Positions 23,277 through 32,911 of a stretch of 64,000 nt of DNA are shown here, piece after piece. The notes under the pieces are model-generated. The model saw only the letters and a list, made by a program, of their open reading frames with translations. It had not been told where the DNA came from and ran no database searches. The stretch comes from Thereva unica (taxonomy: Eukaryota > Arthropoda > Insecta > Diptera > Therevidae), in the NCBI GenBank assembly GCA_949987705.1, contig OX465281.1:165926516-165990515 (forward strand), given 5' to 3'. The position numbers were made by a program, and so were the translations under genes. Positions within the stretch are counted from its first letter, which is position 1. The number at the start of each line of letters is the position of its first letter.

Positions 23277-24368
23277 CTAATTGGTAAAAAATTCTCTATT
23301 TGTATCGTTTACATCACTTTGAGCATTTATATTGTCAACATCCATCGGTTGACTTATATTAAGATTAGTTGGTTGCGAATTTCTTTGTTGTGCACTGTTA
23401 CCGTTATTACGTACATTGTGGTTAAAATCTCTGCGGAATTGTCCGGAAAAATTATTATAATTATTACGATACTGTCCCGAGGAATTATTATAGTTATTAC
23501 GATACTGTCCCGAGGAATTATTATAGTTATTACGATATTGTCCCGAGGAATTATTATAGTTATTACGATATTGTCCCGAGGAATTATTATAATTATTTTG
23601 ATTACGATATTGTCCTGAGGAATTATTATAATTATTGTCTCTTCTTGAAATGTTTTTGTCCTGTCCACAGTTTTGGTTAATCTTCGTCTGTATATTTTGT
23701 CTAAATTTTAGTCCATCTCGTACATAAAAATTTTGTTTATAAGATTTTAAATTATATACATCTTGGCCAACGTATTTATTAAGTATTATTCTCATTTGCT
23801 CTAAACTAAATTTATCATTTAATTCCGCCGCTAGGGCTCCCGCAGTAAGCTCTTTTATTTTTAATGATAAAACACTACTTAAATGATTAACGATTTCATT
23901 TTGGTGTTCACTGAAAATTCCACACTCTGAAATATCGTCTACTAAAAATCTAAGCTTATCTAACAAATCAGTGATTGAACTTACTTTTAAAGTTGAAATT
24001 TCTTGCATAATCCTCCCTTGATCTTTGCTAGGTTTATAGTGAATCTTCAGCTTTGCTTTACATTGTTCCCACGTTGTTGGTGGTGCCGTTTCTAAATAAT
24101 TTTTTGGTGGACCCAAAATCTTCTCATTGTAGATCACTGTATAGACTTGCGGTGCTTGATCTCCATACTCCGCTAAAACTCGTTCAACTGCATTTATGAA
24201 TGTTGGTAGACTTCCAGGTTTTCCCTCAAAGGCTGGTAAAAATTTGATTTCTTTTTCAATTCGTCTTCTCAACGATGGTGGCTGAGTCTGCCGGTGCACT
24301 ATCTCGGTTAATAGGGCTAAGCATTGCTCCATCATATTTGGTTGGTTTTGTTGCACTCCTTGAGCCAT
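23277..24368 (-). CDS. gag: Gypsy-1 Gag (363 aa) with 11-residue C-terminal repeats
   Basis: An intact frame starts at the ATG at 24368, about 200 bases after the 5' LTR. Residues about 1-240 are a gypsy-type capsid-like region (for example PSLRRRIEKEIKFLPAFEGKP). The C-terminal part has no CCHC zinc knuckle. It carries six near-perfect copies of an Asn/Ser/Gly/Gln/Tyr/Arg-rich unit (NYNNSSGQYRN; 33 bp each, about 23447-23640). Gag of 17.6/297 elements also lacks zinc knuckles, so the repeats may replace them in RNA binding (inference). An open gag beside a broken pol suggests a young element whose RNA or Gag could still be expressed and mobilised in trans. Confidence 0.82.
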   Translation of the reverse strand: MAQGVQQNQPNMMEQCLALLTEIVHRQTQPPSLRRRIEKEIKFLPAFEGKPGSLPTFINAVERVLAEYGDQAPQVYTVIYNEKILGPPKNYLETAPPTTWEQCKAKLKIHYKPSKDQGRIMQEISTLKVSSITDLLDKLRFLVDDISECGIFSEHQNEIVNHLSSVLSLKIKELTAGALAAELNDKFSLEQMRIILNKYVGQDVYNLKSYKQNFYVRDGLKFRQNIQTKINQNCGQDKNISRRDNNYNNSSGQYRNQNNYNNSSGQYRNNYNNSSGQYRNNYNNSSGQYRNNYNNSSGQYRNNYNNFSGQFRRDFNHNVRNNGNSAQQRNSQPTNLNISQPMDVDNINAQSDVNDTNREFFTN

Positions 24369-24583
24369 TCTTCTGTTTTGATCTGCTGTTAAATTACGTC
24401 GTCGCCTTCTTTCCAGGATGACTTTTCTTTCTGTGTTTTGGTGGTTGTTTCTTCGTAGCTTATTAAATGTAAATTAAACTACTTCGTATCACACCTTCCA
24501 CACTTAATCACTTTTGATTAAACAAATTTTTTCGATAAATTCGTATCACTGGATCCAATTAACTGGATCCTACCGACTGCGCC

Positions 24584-24887
24584 AGTAATATATTTTGGAT
24601 AATTATTGATCAATTAGAGAAATAAAAAGCTCACTTCAAATTTATTTAACTTTATTAATAGAACAAACCGAACTCTAATATAATTTCCGACAGACTGACT
24701 ATCCTTATTCAAAAATTACATTTTACTTTTCTTATCTTTTCCTAAGTCAGCAGTTTTATCGGATGCAGTGTGGAATATAATCTACCAAGCTAATGGTTTT
24801 TCTTTTGGCTTTATTTTTAATGTATCGGATACGTCCGGTTGATTAAATTGTGCATTTGTTGCATTTTTCAACTCTAAGTATGTAACT
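24584..24887 (-). repeat. Gypsy-1 5' LTR
   Basis: Partner of 21875-22177, 304 bp. Inside it on the minus strand follows the PBS beginning TGGCGCAGTCGGTAGGATC, whose first T overlaps the LTR end. It should carry the promoter, but I cannot place a TATA box with confidence. Confidence 0.85.
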
Positions 24888-25024
24888 CGCGCGGCACTGC
24901 GACTTAACATATCGCGTACCCGCAGAGAACGCTTACAAGGACTGGTAGGTGCAACGGAAAATGGATAACACATAAAATAATAAATTAAGTATGTTTATTT
25001 TAATTTTTGCACACATTTACAATA

Positions 25025-25170
25025 GCACTGGTCTGCACATTTTTTTCCTTTTCAATTTAATAGTCGTATCCTAAGTATTTTTTCGCGCTGAATCCGAATC
25101 CGTTGTCCAAATTGCCCTATCACGTCAGGATTTTTAGCAATCCTAACCTAAAAGTGCCAAAAAGCGTGTG
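25025..25170. other. Junction sequence between unit X copy 1 and CR1-like LINE
   Basis: Non-coding. The stretch CCGTTGTCCAAATTGCCCTAT at 25101-25121 recurs, inverted and slightly diverged, at 26523-26543 on the far side of the LINE. It may be the ends of a small TIR element split by the LINE. Nothing else is seen. Confidence 0.4.
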
Positions 25171-25172
25171 TT

Positions 25173-26156
25173 TTGCACTTTTGCGCGTTAAATATGTTTG
25201 TTCGGCATAATAATGTTACTTCTTCTTTCCTAAGTGTGCCTGCAGGTGTCCCTCAGGGTTCGGTTCTTGGTCCTTTGCTGTTTTCCCTTTATATTAATGA
25301 TCTTCCCTCTGTAATCCGTTGCTGCTCTTATCATTTATATGCTGATGATCTCCAGCTATATACCTCTTGTCCTATTAATCAAATTGAAAATTGTGTGTCT
25401 GAACTTAATTGCACCTTATCTCGAATAAACGAATGGAGTTCGAATAATTTCCTTAAATTAAATCCAGTTAAATCACAAGTAATTTTCCTTAGTCGTCGCT
25501 TACTGTCCCCCCATGGTTTCTCTCCTCTTCTACTTAATAATGTTCCCCTTCCAATCGTTGACTATGCCAAAAACCTGGGTATTGTTGTAAATTCCAAACT
25601 CTCCTGCTGCAATCATGTCTCATTGCTGCTCTCTAAGATCTATGGCACACTTCGTAAACTATGGTTACATGGCAGTCTGTTATCTTTGCCCATTCGAGCC
25701 AAACTTATTAAATCTCTTGTTGTTCCTCATTTTCTTTTCGGCTCGCTGGTATATATTTCTTTCGACTCAACTTGCCGTCAGCGTCTTAGAGTGGCGTTTA
25801 ATGATTGCATTAGGTTCATTTTTCATATGAGAAGATCTGATCATGTGTCGCGAGTACAAAATTCCTTACTGGGCTGTGACCTCTTTCAATTCATCGATCT
25901 CATGGCTCTTCTTCTTTTGCATAAGGTTTTTTATACCAAAAGCCCCTGCTACCTTTCTGACTTCCTCTTTCCTTTGCAATCCTTGAGATCCGTTAAATTC
26001 CTGATTCCTGCTCATTCTTCCCTAATCGGTAGTCGTTCCTTCTTTGTGCACACTCTCAGAATTTGGAATAATCTTCCAAACTACATTCAGAGAATGAGCT
26101 CAGCCACAACATTCAGAAGACATGCGTTTCTTTTTCTATCTTCTTCTTCTCACTAA
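25173..26156 (+). CDS. CR1-like LINE reverse transcriptase, C-terminal half (5'-truncated)
   Basis: A frame of 327 residues; the first 15 or so are probably flanking DNA. It begins within RT just before [13 protein letters not shown] and includes the catalytic YADD loop (LYADDLQLY) and the thumb region. The C-terminal region characteristic of CR1/Kiri-type ORF2 follows (LRIWNNLP near the end). The endonuclease and RT fingers are missing. There is no internal stop. It lies on the plus strand and is followed by a very T/A-rich tail region, in which an (ATTTTA)n run lies at about 26335-26406. Confidence 0.8.
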   Translation: MHFCALNMFVRHNNVTSSFLSVPAGVPQGSVLGPLLFSLYINDLPSVIRCCSYHLYADDLQLYTSCPINQIENCVSELNCTLSRINEWSSNNFLKLNPVKSQVIFLSRRLLSPHGFSPLLLNNVPLPIVDYAKNLGIVVNSKLSCCNHVSLLLSKIYGTLRKLWLHGSLLSLPIRAKLIKSLVVPHFLFGSLVYISFDSTCRQRLRVAFNDCIRFIFHMRRSDHVSRVQNSLLGCDLFQFIDLMALLLLHKVFYTKSPCYLSDFLFPLQSLRSVKFLIPAHSSLIGSRSFFVHTLRIWNNLPNYIQRMSSATTFRRHAFLFLSSSSH

Positions 26157-26520
26157 CTATCTATGTCCCTCTTATCTCTATCACTCCCACTTCAATCTTA
26201 ATTTTAATTCTACTTTCTTTCTATCTCTTTGCTCTGGAATTTTTACTTTTATTTTTTTTATTTTTGAATTTTTATTATTTTTTACTTTTTTTATTATTTT
26301 TTATTATTATTATTCCTCTCAAGTATTAAGTTTAATTTTAATTATATTTTAATTTTAATTTTAATCTCAATTTCAATTTTAATTTTAATTTTAATTTTAA
26401 TTTTGTTCCTTTTTAAATTTTGTACTCTAAAAGATGTATATCTTGTGTACTTTAAATCTATTAAACTATTAACTATTAAACTATTAACTACTATTAAAAA
26501 AAAATATCTCAAAACTATGG
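26157..26520. repeat. AT-rich LINE tail with (TTTTAA)n simple repeat
   Basis: Low-complexity T-rich DNA. A TTTTAA hexamer run spans about 26335-26406, followed by short duplications of ACTATTAA around 26460-26495. No gene. Confidence 0.7.
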
Positions 26521-26563
26521 AATGATAGGGCAAATCGGACAACGGGATCGTTTTCAGCATGCC

Positions 26564-26764
26564 AAAATCTACAGAAAACCATGTCGAAAGCGTGAAATTT
26601 GAAAAAAACTTTTTTTGTAATACTGAAAAGAAAAACTTCTTGGCGCGAAATCGACGATTTTTATTAACACATGATATCATCGTTGCACCGAAGTTCTTCT
26701 TTTCAGTATTACAAAAAAAGTTTTTTCAAATTTCACGCTTTCGACATGGTTTTCTGTAGATTTT
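26564..26764. mobile_element. 201-bp MITE with long TIRs
   Basis: It begins AAAATCTACAGAAAACC and ends with its complement. Arms of about 75 bases surround a centre of about 50. It abuts unit X copy 2 directly. I see no clear target duplication. It has no coding capacity. Confidence 0.7.
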
Positions 26765-27756
26765 AAGCACGAGCGGATTTTTGGGCGTTTCACCATGGGA
26801 CCTTCGGACAGAGTGTGTGAATTTTGGAGATGCCGGAAATTGGCTGTCCCGATATACACGATCGGGACGGAACGGGAGACGAGTAGATCACTGAACTTTA
26901 AGTGATCGATGAAGTGTTCCGACTGATCGTTTTGATCGTGTCGGAAGTTGTTGTGTGACATTGCGTAAAGTTTGGTAATTAAACTTTACGCGGTCACTAC
27001 AACGGGTAACCATGTCGTGACTTCTTCACAATGAACAGACGAGGATGCTCCGTTTGATATCCATCATAGTGGCATACCGAGATCGGTTTTACTGTCTCTA
27101 GTGCAAAGATGACTTCTCCAACGCTTACCGTATATGGATCATTCCATGTCAAACCGAACGTTTAATAATAATTGATGATTCCGATTTTTTTGAAATTTGG
27201 CAGGCACATTCTACACATGAAATAATGAGAAGCGTGTCTCACGAAAACAATTTGGGATTTTTTTTTCAGAAGATATAGATGGTTGTAAGTTGTAATAAAT
27301 TTCAAAAAACGACGCTCAGCCGACCTTTCATATTACTGTATTGTCGAAACCATTAGTCGTACAAAAAAATGAAACAGGTCGATTTTGAAGATATCGAGTC
27401 ACTCTATGTAGTGGTAAAAAAAAATTTGAGTTTGTTATTAATAAATTATTATTAATTTGTTTATAAAGTTTCAATACCACTTTTCGTCTTCAACTCACCA
27501 ACTTAAAATTTTGGAAAAAATATCATCGTGTTCCTCTTTCAATTCTAAGGAAACAGTGAAAATTTGAAAATGGAACTCAACCGGGGTCACACTTAAAAAA
27601 TTCTTTAAAAGAATGCGAACGCGCGGCACTGCGGCTTAACATATCGCGTACCCGCAGAGAACGCTTACAAGGACTGGTAGGTGCAACGGAAAATGGATAA
27701 CACATAAAATAATAAATTAAGTATGTTTATTTTAATTTTTGCACACATTTACAATA
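26764..27756 (+). repeat. Unit X copy 2 (uninterrupted)
   Basis: Collinear with unit X copy 1 and without the gypsy insertion, thus its empty site. It contains a hairpin of 11 bp (26963-26973 with 26981-26991), extended outward by GTGAC/GTCAC. The 27125-27595 part matches 30370-30853 inverted. With that arm it brackets the transposase-like remnants, so unit X is likely a terminal region of a DNA transposon with long inverted repeats (inference). Confidence 0.65.
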
Positions 27757-27790
27757 TAGTCGACGTGGTAGCTGACGATGTGATTTTTAC

Positions 27791-28099
27791 TTAAATTTTT
27801 CCATTTTGTTGTGTAAAAAATGAATGGTACATTAAACTGCCACGAATCATCTTCGCTTTGTCGAAACGGGTTTGAAGTGCTTGAGCTTCCGTTCCGTTAA
27901 TCCTGAAGATGAAAGAATTCGGTATTAATATTCTTAATATTTTTGTTAACCCACATGAAAAATTGGGCCGGGTATTCATAGGGTCATTTATATTCTGCAA
28001 ACTGTCTTTTGCAGCTAATCTTTTAATCGTACCTCCTAAACCATCGCAAGACATGAGACATGGCGAAAAAGTGCCATTCTGCACTAAGGGGCCATCCAT
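27791..28099 (-). pseudogene. C-terminal remnant of a transposase-like protein
   Basis: A 102-residue frame. The motif DGLGGTIKRLAAKDSLQN resembles the C-terminal region of transposon-encoded proteins of insects and cnidarians, which I recognise only loosely. The first ten or so residues come from a different repeat (GGGGCCATCCATAAATTACG, 28089-28108). It lies between inverted arms 27125-27595 and 30370-30853, and the frame at 29796-29996 on the same strand could be the N-terminus of the same gene. Family unassigned. Confidence 0.4.
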
Positions 28100-28202
28100 A
28101 AATTACGTCACACGTTAGTGGGGAGGGAGGAGGTCGGCGAAGTGTGACATTGTGTGACATGGGGTGGGGGGGTCTTAAATTTTGTTACGTCACATTTCAA
28201 AA
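28090..28202. repeat. Transposon terminal-type repeat fragment
   Basis: GGGGCCATCCATAAATTACG followed by GTCACACG and a G-rich tract, with a second TTACGTCAC at 28186. It looks like an end of a TIR element seen widely in insects, but I cannot name the family. Helitron-B copy C begins right after it. Confidence 0.4.
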
Positions 28203-28233
28203 TCCTTACTAATATTATAAATGCGAAAGTAAC

Positions 28234-28278
<45 letters not shown>

Positions 28279-29795
28279 TACGCTTTCACGCCTAAACCAC
28301 TGAACCGATTTGGATGAAATTTTCTACAGACATAGTTTAAACCTTGGAGACGGACATAGGCTACTTTTTATGGAGAAGAAAAGGGTTGAAGGGGGTGAAA
28401 TGGGGTTCAATGAGTTGTAAGGGGATTTTTTTTCTTTACTTTTTTTTCTATTGTATAAAAAGTAACTGACTGACAGTCAACGCACAACCTAAACCGCTAG
28501 AGCTAAAGGGCTGAAATTTTGACTGTGCATCCCTATAATGGCGTGGACATCCACTCAAAAGCGATTTTTCGAAATTCATCCCCTAAGGGGGTGAAATGAG
28601 GTTTATCCAAACCGCTAAAGCTATAGGGCTGAAATTTGGACAGTGCATCCCTATAATGGCGTGGACATCCACTAAAAAGCGATTTTTCGAAATTCATCCC
28701 CTAAGGGGGTGAAATGGGGTTTATCCAAACCGCTGGAGCTATAGGGCTGAAATTTTGACTGTGCATCCCTATAATGGCGTGGACATCCACTCAAAAGCGA
28801 TTTTTCGAAATTCATCCCCTAAGGGGATGAAATGGGGTTTATCCAAACCGCTAAAGCTATAGGGCTGAAATTTGGACAGTGCAGCCCTATAATGGCGTGG
28901 ACATCCACTAAAAAGCGATTTTTCGAAATTCATCCCCTAAGGGGGTGAAATGGGATTTATCCAAACCGCTAAAGCTATAGGGCTGAAATTTTGACAGTGC
29001 ATCCCTATAATGGCGTGGACATCCACTAAAAAGCGATTTTTCGAAATTCATCCCCTAAGGGGGTGAAATGGGGTTTATCCAAACCGCTGGAGCTATAGGG
29101 CTGAAATTTTGACTGTGCATCCCTATAATGGCGTGGACATCCACTAAAAAGCGATTTTTCGAAATTCATCCCCTAAGGGGGTGAAATGGGGTTTATCCAA
29201 ACCGCTAAAGCTATAGGGCTGAAATTTGGAGAGTGCAGCCCTATAATGGCGTGGACATCCACTAAGAAGCGATTTTTCGAAATTCATCCCCTAAGGGGGT
29301 GAAATGGGGATTATTCAAACCGCTAAAGCTATACGGCTGAAATTTGGACAGTGCAGCCCTATAATGGCGTGGACATCCACTAAAAAGCGATTTTTCGAAA
29401 TTCATCCCCTAAGGGGGTGAAATGGGGATTATTCAAACCGCTAAAGCTATACGGCTGAAATTTGGACAGTGCAGCCCTATAATGGCGTGGACATCCACTA
29501 AAAAGCGATTTTTCGAAATTCATCCCCTAAGGGGGTGAAATGGGGTTTATCCAAACCGCTGGAGCTATAGGGCTGAAATTTTGACTGTGCATCCCTATAA
29601 TGGCGTGGACATCCACTCAAAAGCGATTTTTCGAAATTCATTCCCTAAGGGCGTGAAATGGGGTTTATCCAAACCGCTAAAGCTATAGGGCTGAAATTTG
29701 GACAGTGCAGCCCTATAATGGCGTGGACATCCACTAAAAAGCGATTTTTCGAAATTCATCCCCTAAGGGGGTGAAATGGGGTTTATCCAAACCGC
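28203..29795 (+). mobile_element. Helitron-B copy C, 3' end missing
   Basis: It starts TCCTTACTAATATTAT, with the longest CTGT microsatellite of the three copies (28235-28277), then about eleven 118-bp units. The array stops in mid-unit at about 29795, at AAACCGCG, and enters unrelated sequence. No hairpin or CTAG end of the family follows, so it is 3'-truncated. Units alternate between two variants (see findings). Confidence 0.8.
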
Positions 29796-29996
29796 GTCTT
29801 CATTCCTAGTCTTCATTCGGCATGCGTCACAAATCTTCAAATTTTCTGATGAGGGCAACGTAATTTTCAATTTTATTTGCAGCTTCGAAGTGACTCGACG
29901 TAAATTCTTCATTGGTTTTTTCCCGTGATTACGTTTTTTAAACGAATTAAAACACGTATCGTAACGAGTTGACATTTTTCTCCTGTGAGGTTTCAA
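29796..29996 (-). pseudogene. N-terminal remnant of a transposase-like protein
   Basis: About 67 codons from an ATG at 29996, Lys/Arg-rich, with KICDACRMK near the end, a Cys-pair motif. The frame then runs into the Helitron array and loses meaning. Same strand as the 27791-28099 remnant and on the other side of the Helitron. I infer that both belong to one transposon gene, but no family can be named. Confidence 0.35.
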
Positions 29997-30369
29997 ATAA
30001 GGCAGTCTGATAAAATAATACCCGTAATTAATTATTGTTATAATTATTTTAAGAAAAACAACAGTAACATTACGATATTAAACACTATAACACTATTTAT
30101 CTTGTGTAACACCTAAACAGAAATGAAAAAGTATTACATAGCATAGAAAGTATTTCCACTTAACCTAAAGGCATAGAAAGATCGGGATGGGTAAAATAAA
30201 AAACTCTGTTGTTTATGCTTTTTCCATTTTAAAGCTTCTAAAAGAAAATAGCTGAAAATGAAATATTTAAAGCTAAATTGGTACGTGTAAGAGAGAGAAA
30301 ACTAGTAGTATTTTTTGCGCCAGAAAATCAGGTCAATAGTGAGAAAAATGTAACACATTGATAGACAGA
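29997..30369. other. AT-rich non-coding interval
   Basis: Between the Lys/Arg-rich N-terminal remnant and the inverted unit X arm. No convincing frame or repeat. It could be the 5' untranslated region of the broken transposon gene. Confidence 0.4.
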
Positions 30370-30853
30370 GAATTTTTTAAGTGGGACCCCGGTTGAGTTC
30401 CATTTTCAAATTTTCACTGTTTCCTTAGAATTGAAAGGGGAACAGGATGATATTTTTTCCAAAATTTTAAGTTGGTGAGTTGAAGTCGAAAATTGGTAAT
30501 GAAACAAAAATAATAATAATGTATTAATAACAAACTCAAATTTTTTTATACCACTACATAGAGTGACTCGATATTTTCAAAATCGACCTGTTTCATTTTT
30601 TTTACGGCTAATGGTTTCGACGATACACTAATTTGAAAGGTCGGCCGAGCGTCGTTTTTTGAAATTTATTACAACTTACAACCATCTATATCTTCTGAAA
30701 AAAAAAAATCCCAAATTTTTTTCGCGAGACACGCTTTTCATTATTTCATGTGTAGAATATGCCTGCCAAATTTCAAAAAAATCGGAATCATCAATTATTA
30801 TTTTTAACGAAAAGCGTCCGGTTTGACATGGAATCACCGATATATGGTATGAG
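30370..30853 (-). repeat. Inverted arm matching unit X (long TIR candidate)
   Basis: Reverse complement of about 27125-27595 and 21375-21860, moderately diverged, with short indels. It ends near GGTTTGACATGGAATCACCG. With 27125-27595 it forms an inverted pair about 3.7 kb from end to end around the two protein remnants. Confidence 0.7.
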
Positions 30854-30899
30854 TTTCCTTTCTATATAGATCCAAGCTATGTGCCTTGGTAGCATTTCC

Positions 30900-31580
30900 T
30901 TAATAGAGTACATTATAACCCACAGCTTCACACCCTACTTCTGTAAGCAAATTCCAAAAACTGATACCGTACTCAGGGTCGATACACCTGCCCTTCATAT
31001 AGGGACATACTAAATTGTTACGAAGTATAATTTCATCCTTATTCAAGTGTGCACTACCGTTGTAGTCACTTCCATGGCGTGAATGATTATAACGTCGTTC
31101 CACGAGGTTTGTCCATATGTATATGTTGTGCCTTGGCAATTGCCTTTGGGGTCTACCGTTCCAGCAACAACTTCTGTAGAACCGGGTGGATGAATTGGTC
31201 TTGATACCTGCTATAACCCAGTTGTTTTGTAGCTCTAACGTACCAAATTGTTGTATTTTAATGCAGGCTTCTTTAGATATTTCCATTATGAAGGTACTTA
31301 GCCCTCCCGGGACCACAGAAAGGTGACTGAACATACCACAATAATACACTGATTGCAAAACATTAATTTTACATTGGTATATATGGACAGAGGTCACTTC
31401 ATTTAGTTCTAAGAGCTGTATGTCCTCCTCCTCGTATTTAGTAGTTGGATGTTCAATATTTCATGGTTCCACATTTAATAAAGAAATCACTGTTTTATTT
31501 ATTTGCTCATGACCACAGTCGTAAGCAATTAAAGAGCTAACATTGCCAATCAAACTAATTATGATGCCGATTTTCCACAT
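30900..31580 (-). pseudogene. env: Envelope-like glycoprotein remnant of BEL/Pao element 2
   Basis: A frame from the ATG at 31580 begins with a hydrophobic signal-peptide-like stretch. It continues with a Cys-containing ectodomain typical of the viral-type glycoproteins carried by some insect BEL/Pao elements (motifs QLLELNE and YYCGM). Such proteins resemble those of chuvirus-like RNA viruses (family knowledge, not tested). The frame is broken by an in-frame TGA at 31461-31463 (after 39 codons) and a TAA at 30900-30902 (after 226). The rest is cut off by the inverted unit X arm near 30853, so the membrane anchor is missing. It lies immediately downstream of the BEL-2 integrase on the same strand, as expected for a BEL env. 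Non-functional. Confidence 0.65.
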
Positions 31581-31706
31581 TTTCCAATCTCTGAGTTTCC
31601 TATGATCTGCGTGAAAGAGATATTTTCCTAAATTAGTGGGTAGTTATGTATAGATAATATATGTATATTTACATCTTAACCTAATAAATTGATTTATTAG
31701 TGCTAT

Positions 31707-32911
31707 TTAATTCTTAAAGGGCAAACAGCATATCTTCGATATGGCTCTTTTCAGTTGATTAGTTGCGGTTTTTGCCGTAATTACTCGTACCTTACAATCT
31801 TTTCCGCTATGTAATTCTATTACTCGCGCTAGTTTCCAAGCCGAAGGCGGCAAGTTTTCTTCCTTAAGTATCACTAGTGTGCCAACTCCTATCGACGGCT
31901 CTTCAACCTTCCATTTGGGTCGTTGTTGTAAACGATGAAGATATTCCGCCTGCCAACGGTTCCAAAAATCATATTTTAGTTTTTATAGATATTGCCATCT
32001 GGATAGGTGAGACTGCTGATAAGAGCTCCAATCCGTTTCAGGTATTGATGACTGTGCGTTGCCGATAAGAAAATGAGCTGGATTCTCCGAAAGTGGGCAC
32101 AATGGACGGGAGTTAAGAACTGCCTCGATCTGTGTTAGAGTCGTCGTTAGTTCGTCAAACGTTAATAAACTTTGTCCAATCACTCCGCGTAGGTGGTATT
32201 TGATAGATTTTACGCCAGCTTCCCATATAAAATGCCAGTTAAGCTTATGATTTGCATACTTTTCTGCAGCTATTGGGATGTTGTTTTTCAAGGCACCTTC
32301 TATTTCTTTATCCAATGATCTGGACGCGTTTACAAAGTTGGTTCCATTATCAGTGTAAATGTCTCTTGAAAAACCTCGCCTGTAGAAAAACCTCAGTGCG
32401 GCGACGAATGCTTCGGATGTCAGATCCGATACCGCTTCTATGTGCAGAGCCTTTGTAGCGAAACACACAAAAACTGCTACATACGCTTTTGCTATCTTTG
32501 AACTTCGTAGCTTGCTTAGTTTTATGTTAATGGATCCAGCGAAATCAATTTCGACTGTAGCAAAGGGCGTCGTTAACTCAGTTCGGGATTTAGGTAAATT
32601 TCCCATTATTTGCGTTTTTGGCTGCTGTCTCCATCGCGAGCAAATGATGCACTGATGCCACTGACTTCTAATGACGGATTTTACTCTAGGAATCCAATAA
32701 GTCTTCCTCAGAGTTGCAAGTGTGAGATTCGGGCCACCGTGCATGGTAGCTTGATGGATATGTCTGACTAGTAAGACTGCGAGTCTTGAGGAGCAAGCCA
32801 AGATGATTGGATGCTTTTCTTCGAAGGGTAGGTTTGCATGCTCTAAACGCCCTCCGACCCGTAATACATCTTGGTCGTCTAGAAATGGATTTAGTGAAAG
32901 TAAGTTACTTT
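31707..32911 (-). pseudogene. pol: BEL/Pao element 2 Pol: integrase and C-terminal domain
   Basis: The frame enters at the LOA insertion (32911). It shows the start of a BEL integrase (PFLDDQDVLRVGGRLEHAN), the HHCC zinc region (WHQCIICSRWR), then the catalytic core with VEIDFAG, YTDNGTNF and WEAGVKS. The BEL C-terminal domain follows. A TAA at 31983-31985 interrupts the frame in the SRWQYL region, but the same frame then runs on with recognisable BEL sequence (LKYDFWNRWQ, LVILKEENLPP) to the natural stop at 31707-31709. The integrase would join cDNA to target DNA. The RT half should lie beyond the LINE insertion but is not found there. Decayed. Confidence 0.8.

Larger units (their letters stand above)
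21875..24887 (-). mobile_element. Internally deleted Ty3/gypsy element (17.6/297-like)
   Basis: Two LTRs of 303 and 304 bp (21875-22177 and 24584-24887) start AGTTAC and end ATTACT on the minus strand. They are flanked by the 4-bp duplication CGCG (21871-21874 and 24888-24891), confirmed by the empty site in unit X copy 2 near 27620. The PBS next to the 5' LTR resembles the complement of a tRNA-Ser 3' end, as in 17.6/297-type elements. A purine run (GGGGAAG) precedes the 3' LTR. The interior is only 2.4 kb: gag is intact, but pol stops within RT, so integrase, RNase H and any env are missing. Confidence 0.85.
20995..25024 (+). repeat. Unit X copy 1, interrupted by gypsy element
   Basis: About 1 kb of repeat DNA beginning TTAAGCACGAGCGG. 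It is collinear with 26764-27756 once the gypsy insertion (21875-24887 plus a 4-bp target duplication) is removed. It holds an 11-bp hairpin (GCGTAAAGTTT/AAACTTTACGC, about 21212-21240) and a segment from about 21375 to 21860 that recurs inverted at 30370-30853. I recognise no coding sequence or named family; it is probably an end of a DNA transposon. Confidence 0.65.

Noticed and set aside
8149..29795. Regular repeats as a CRISPR array
   Set aside because: Units are 118 or 128 bp, directly adjacent, with no unique spacers; eukaryotic context with Helitron ends.
30900..31397. Intact 165-residue host gene
   Set aside because: The same frame continues upstream through a TGA to a signal-like start and lies beside BEL integrase; it is an envelope remnant.
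32803..32911. N-terminal extension of the LOA ORF2 frame
   Set aside because: It is the opposite strand of BEL integrase coding sequence, outside the LINE by target duplication.
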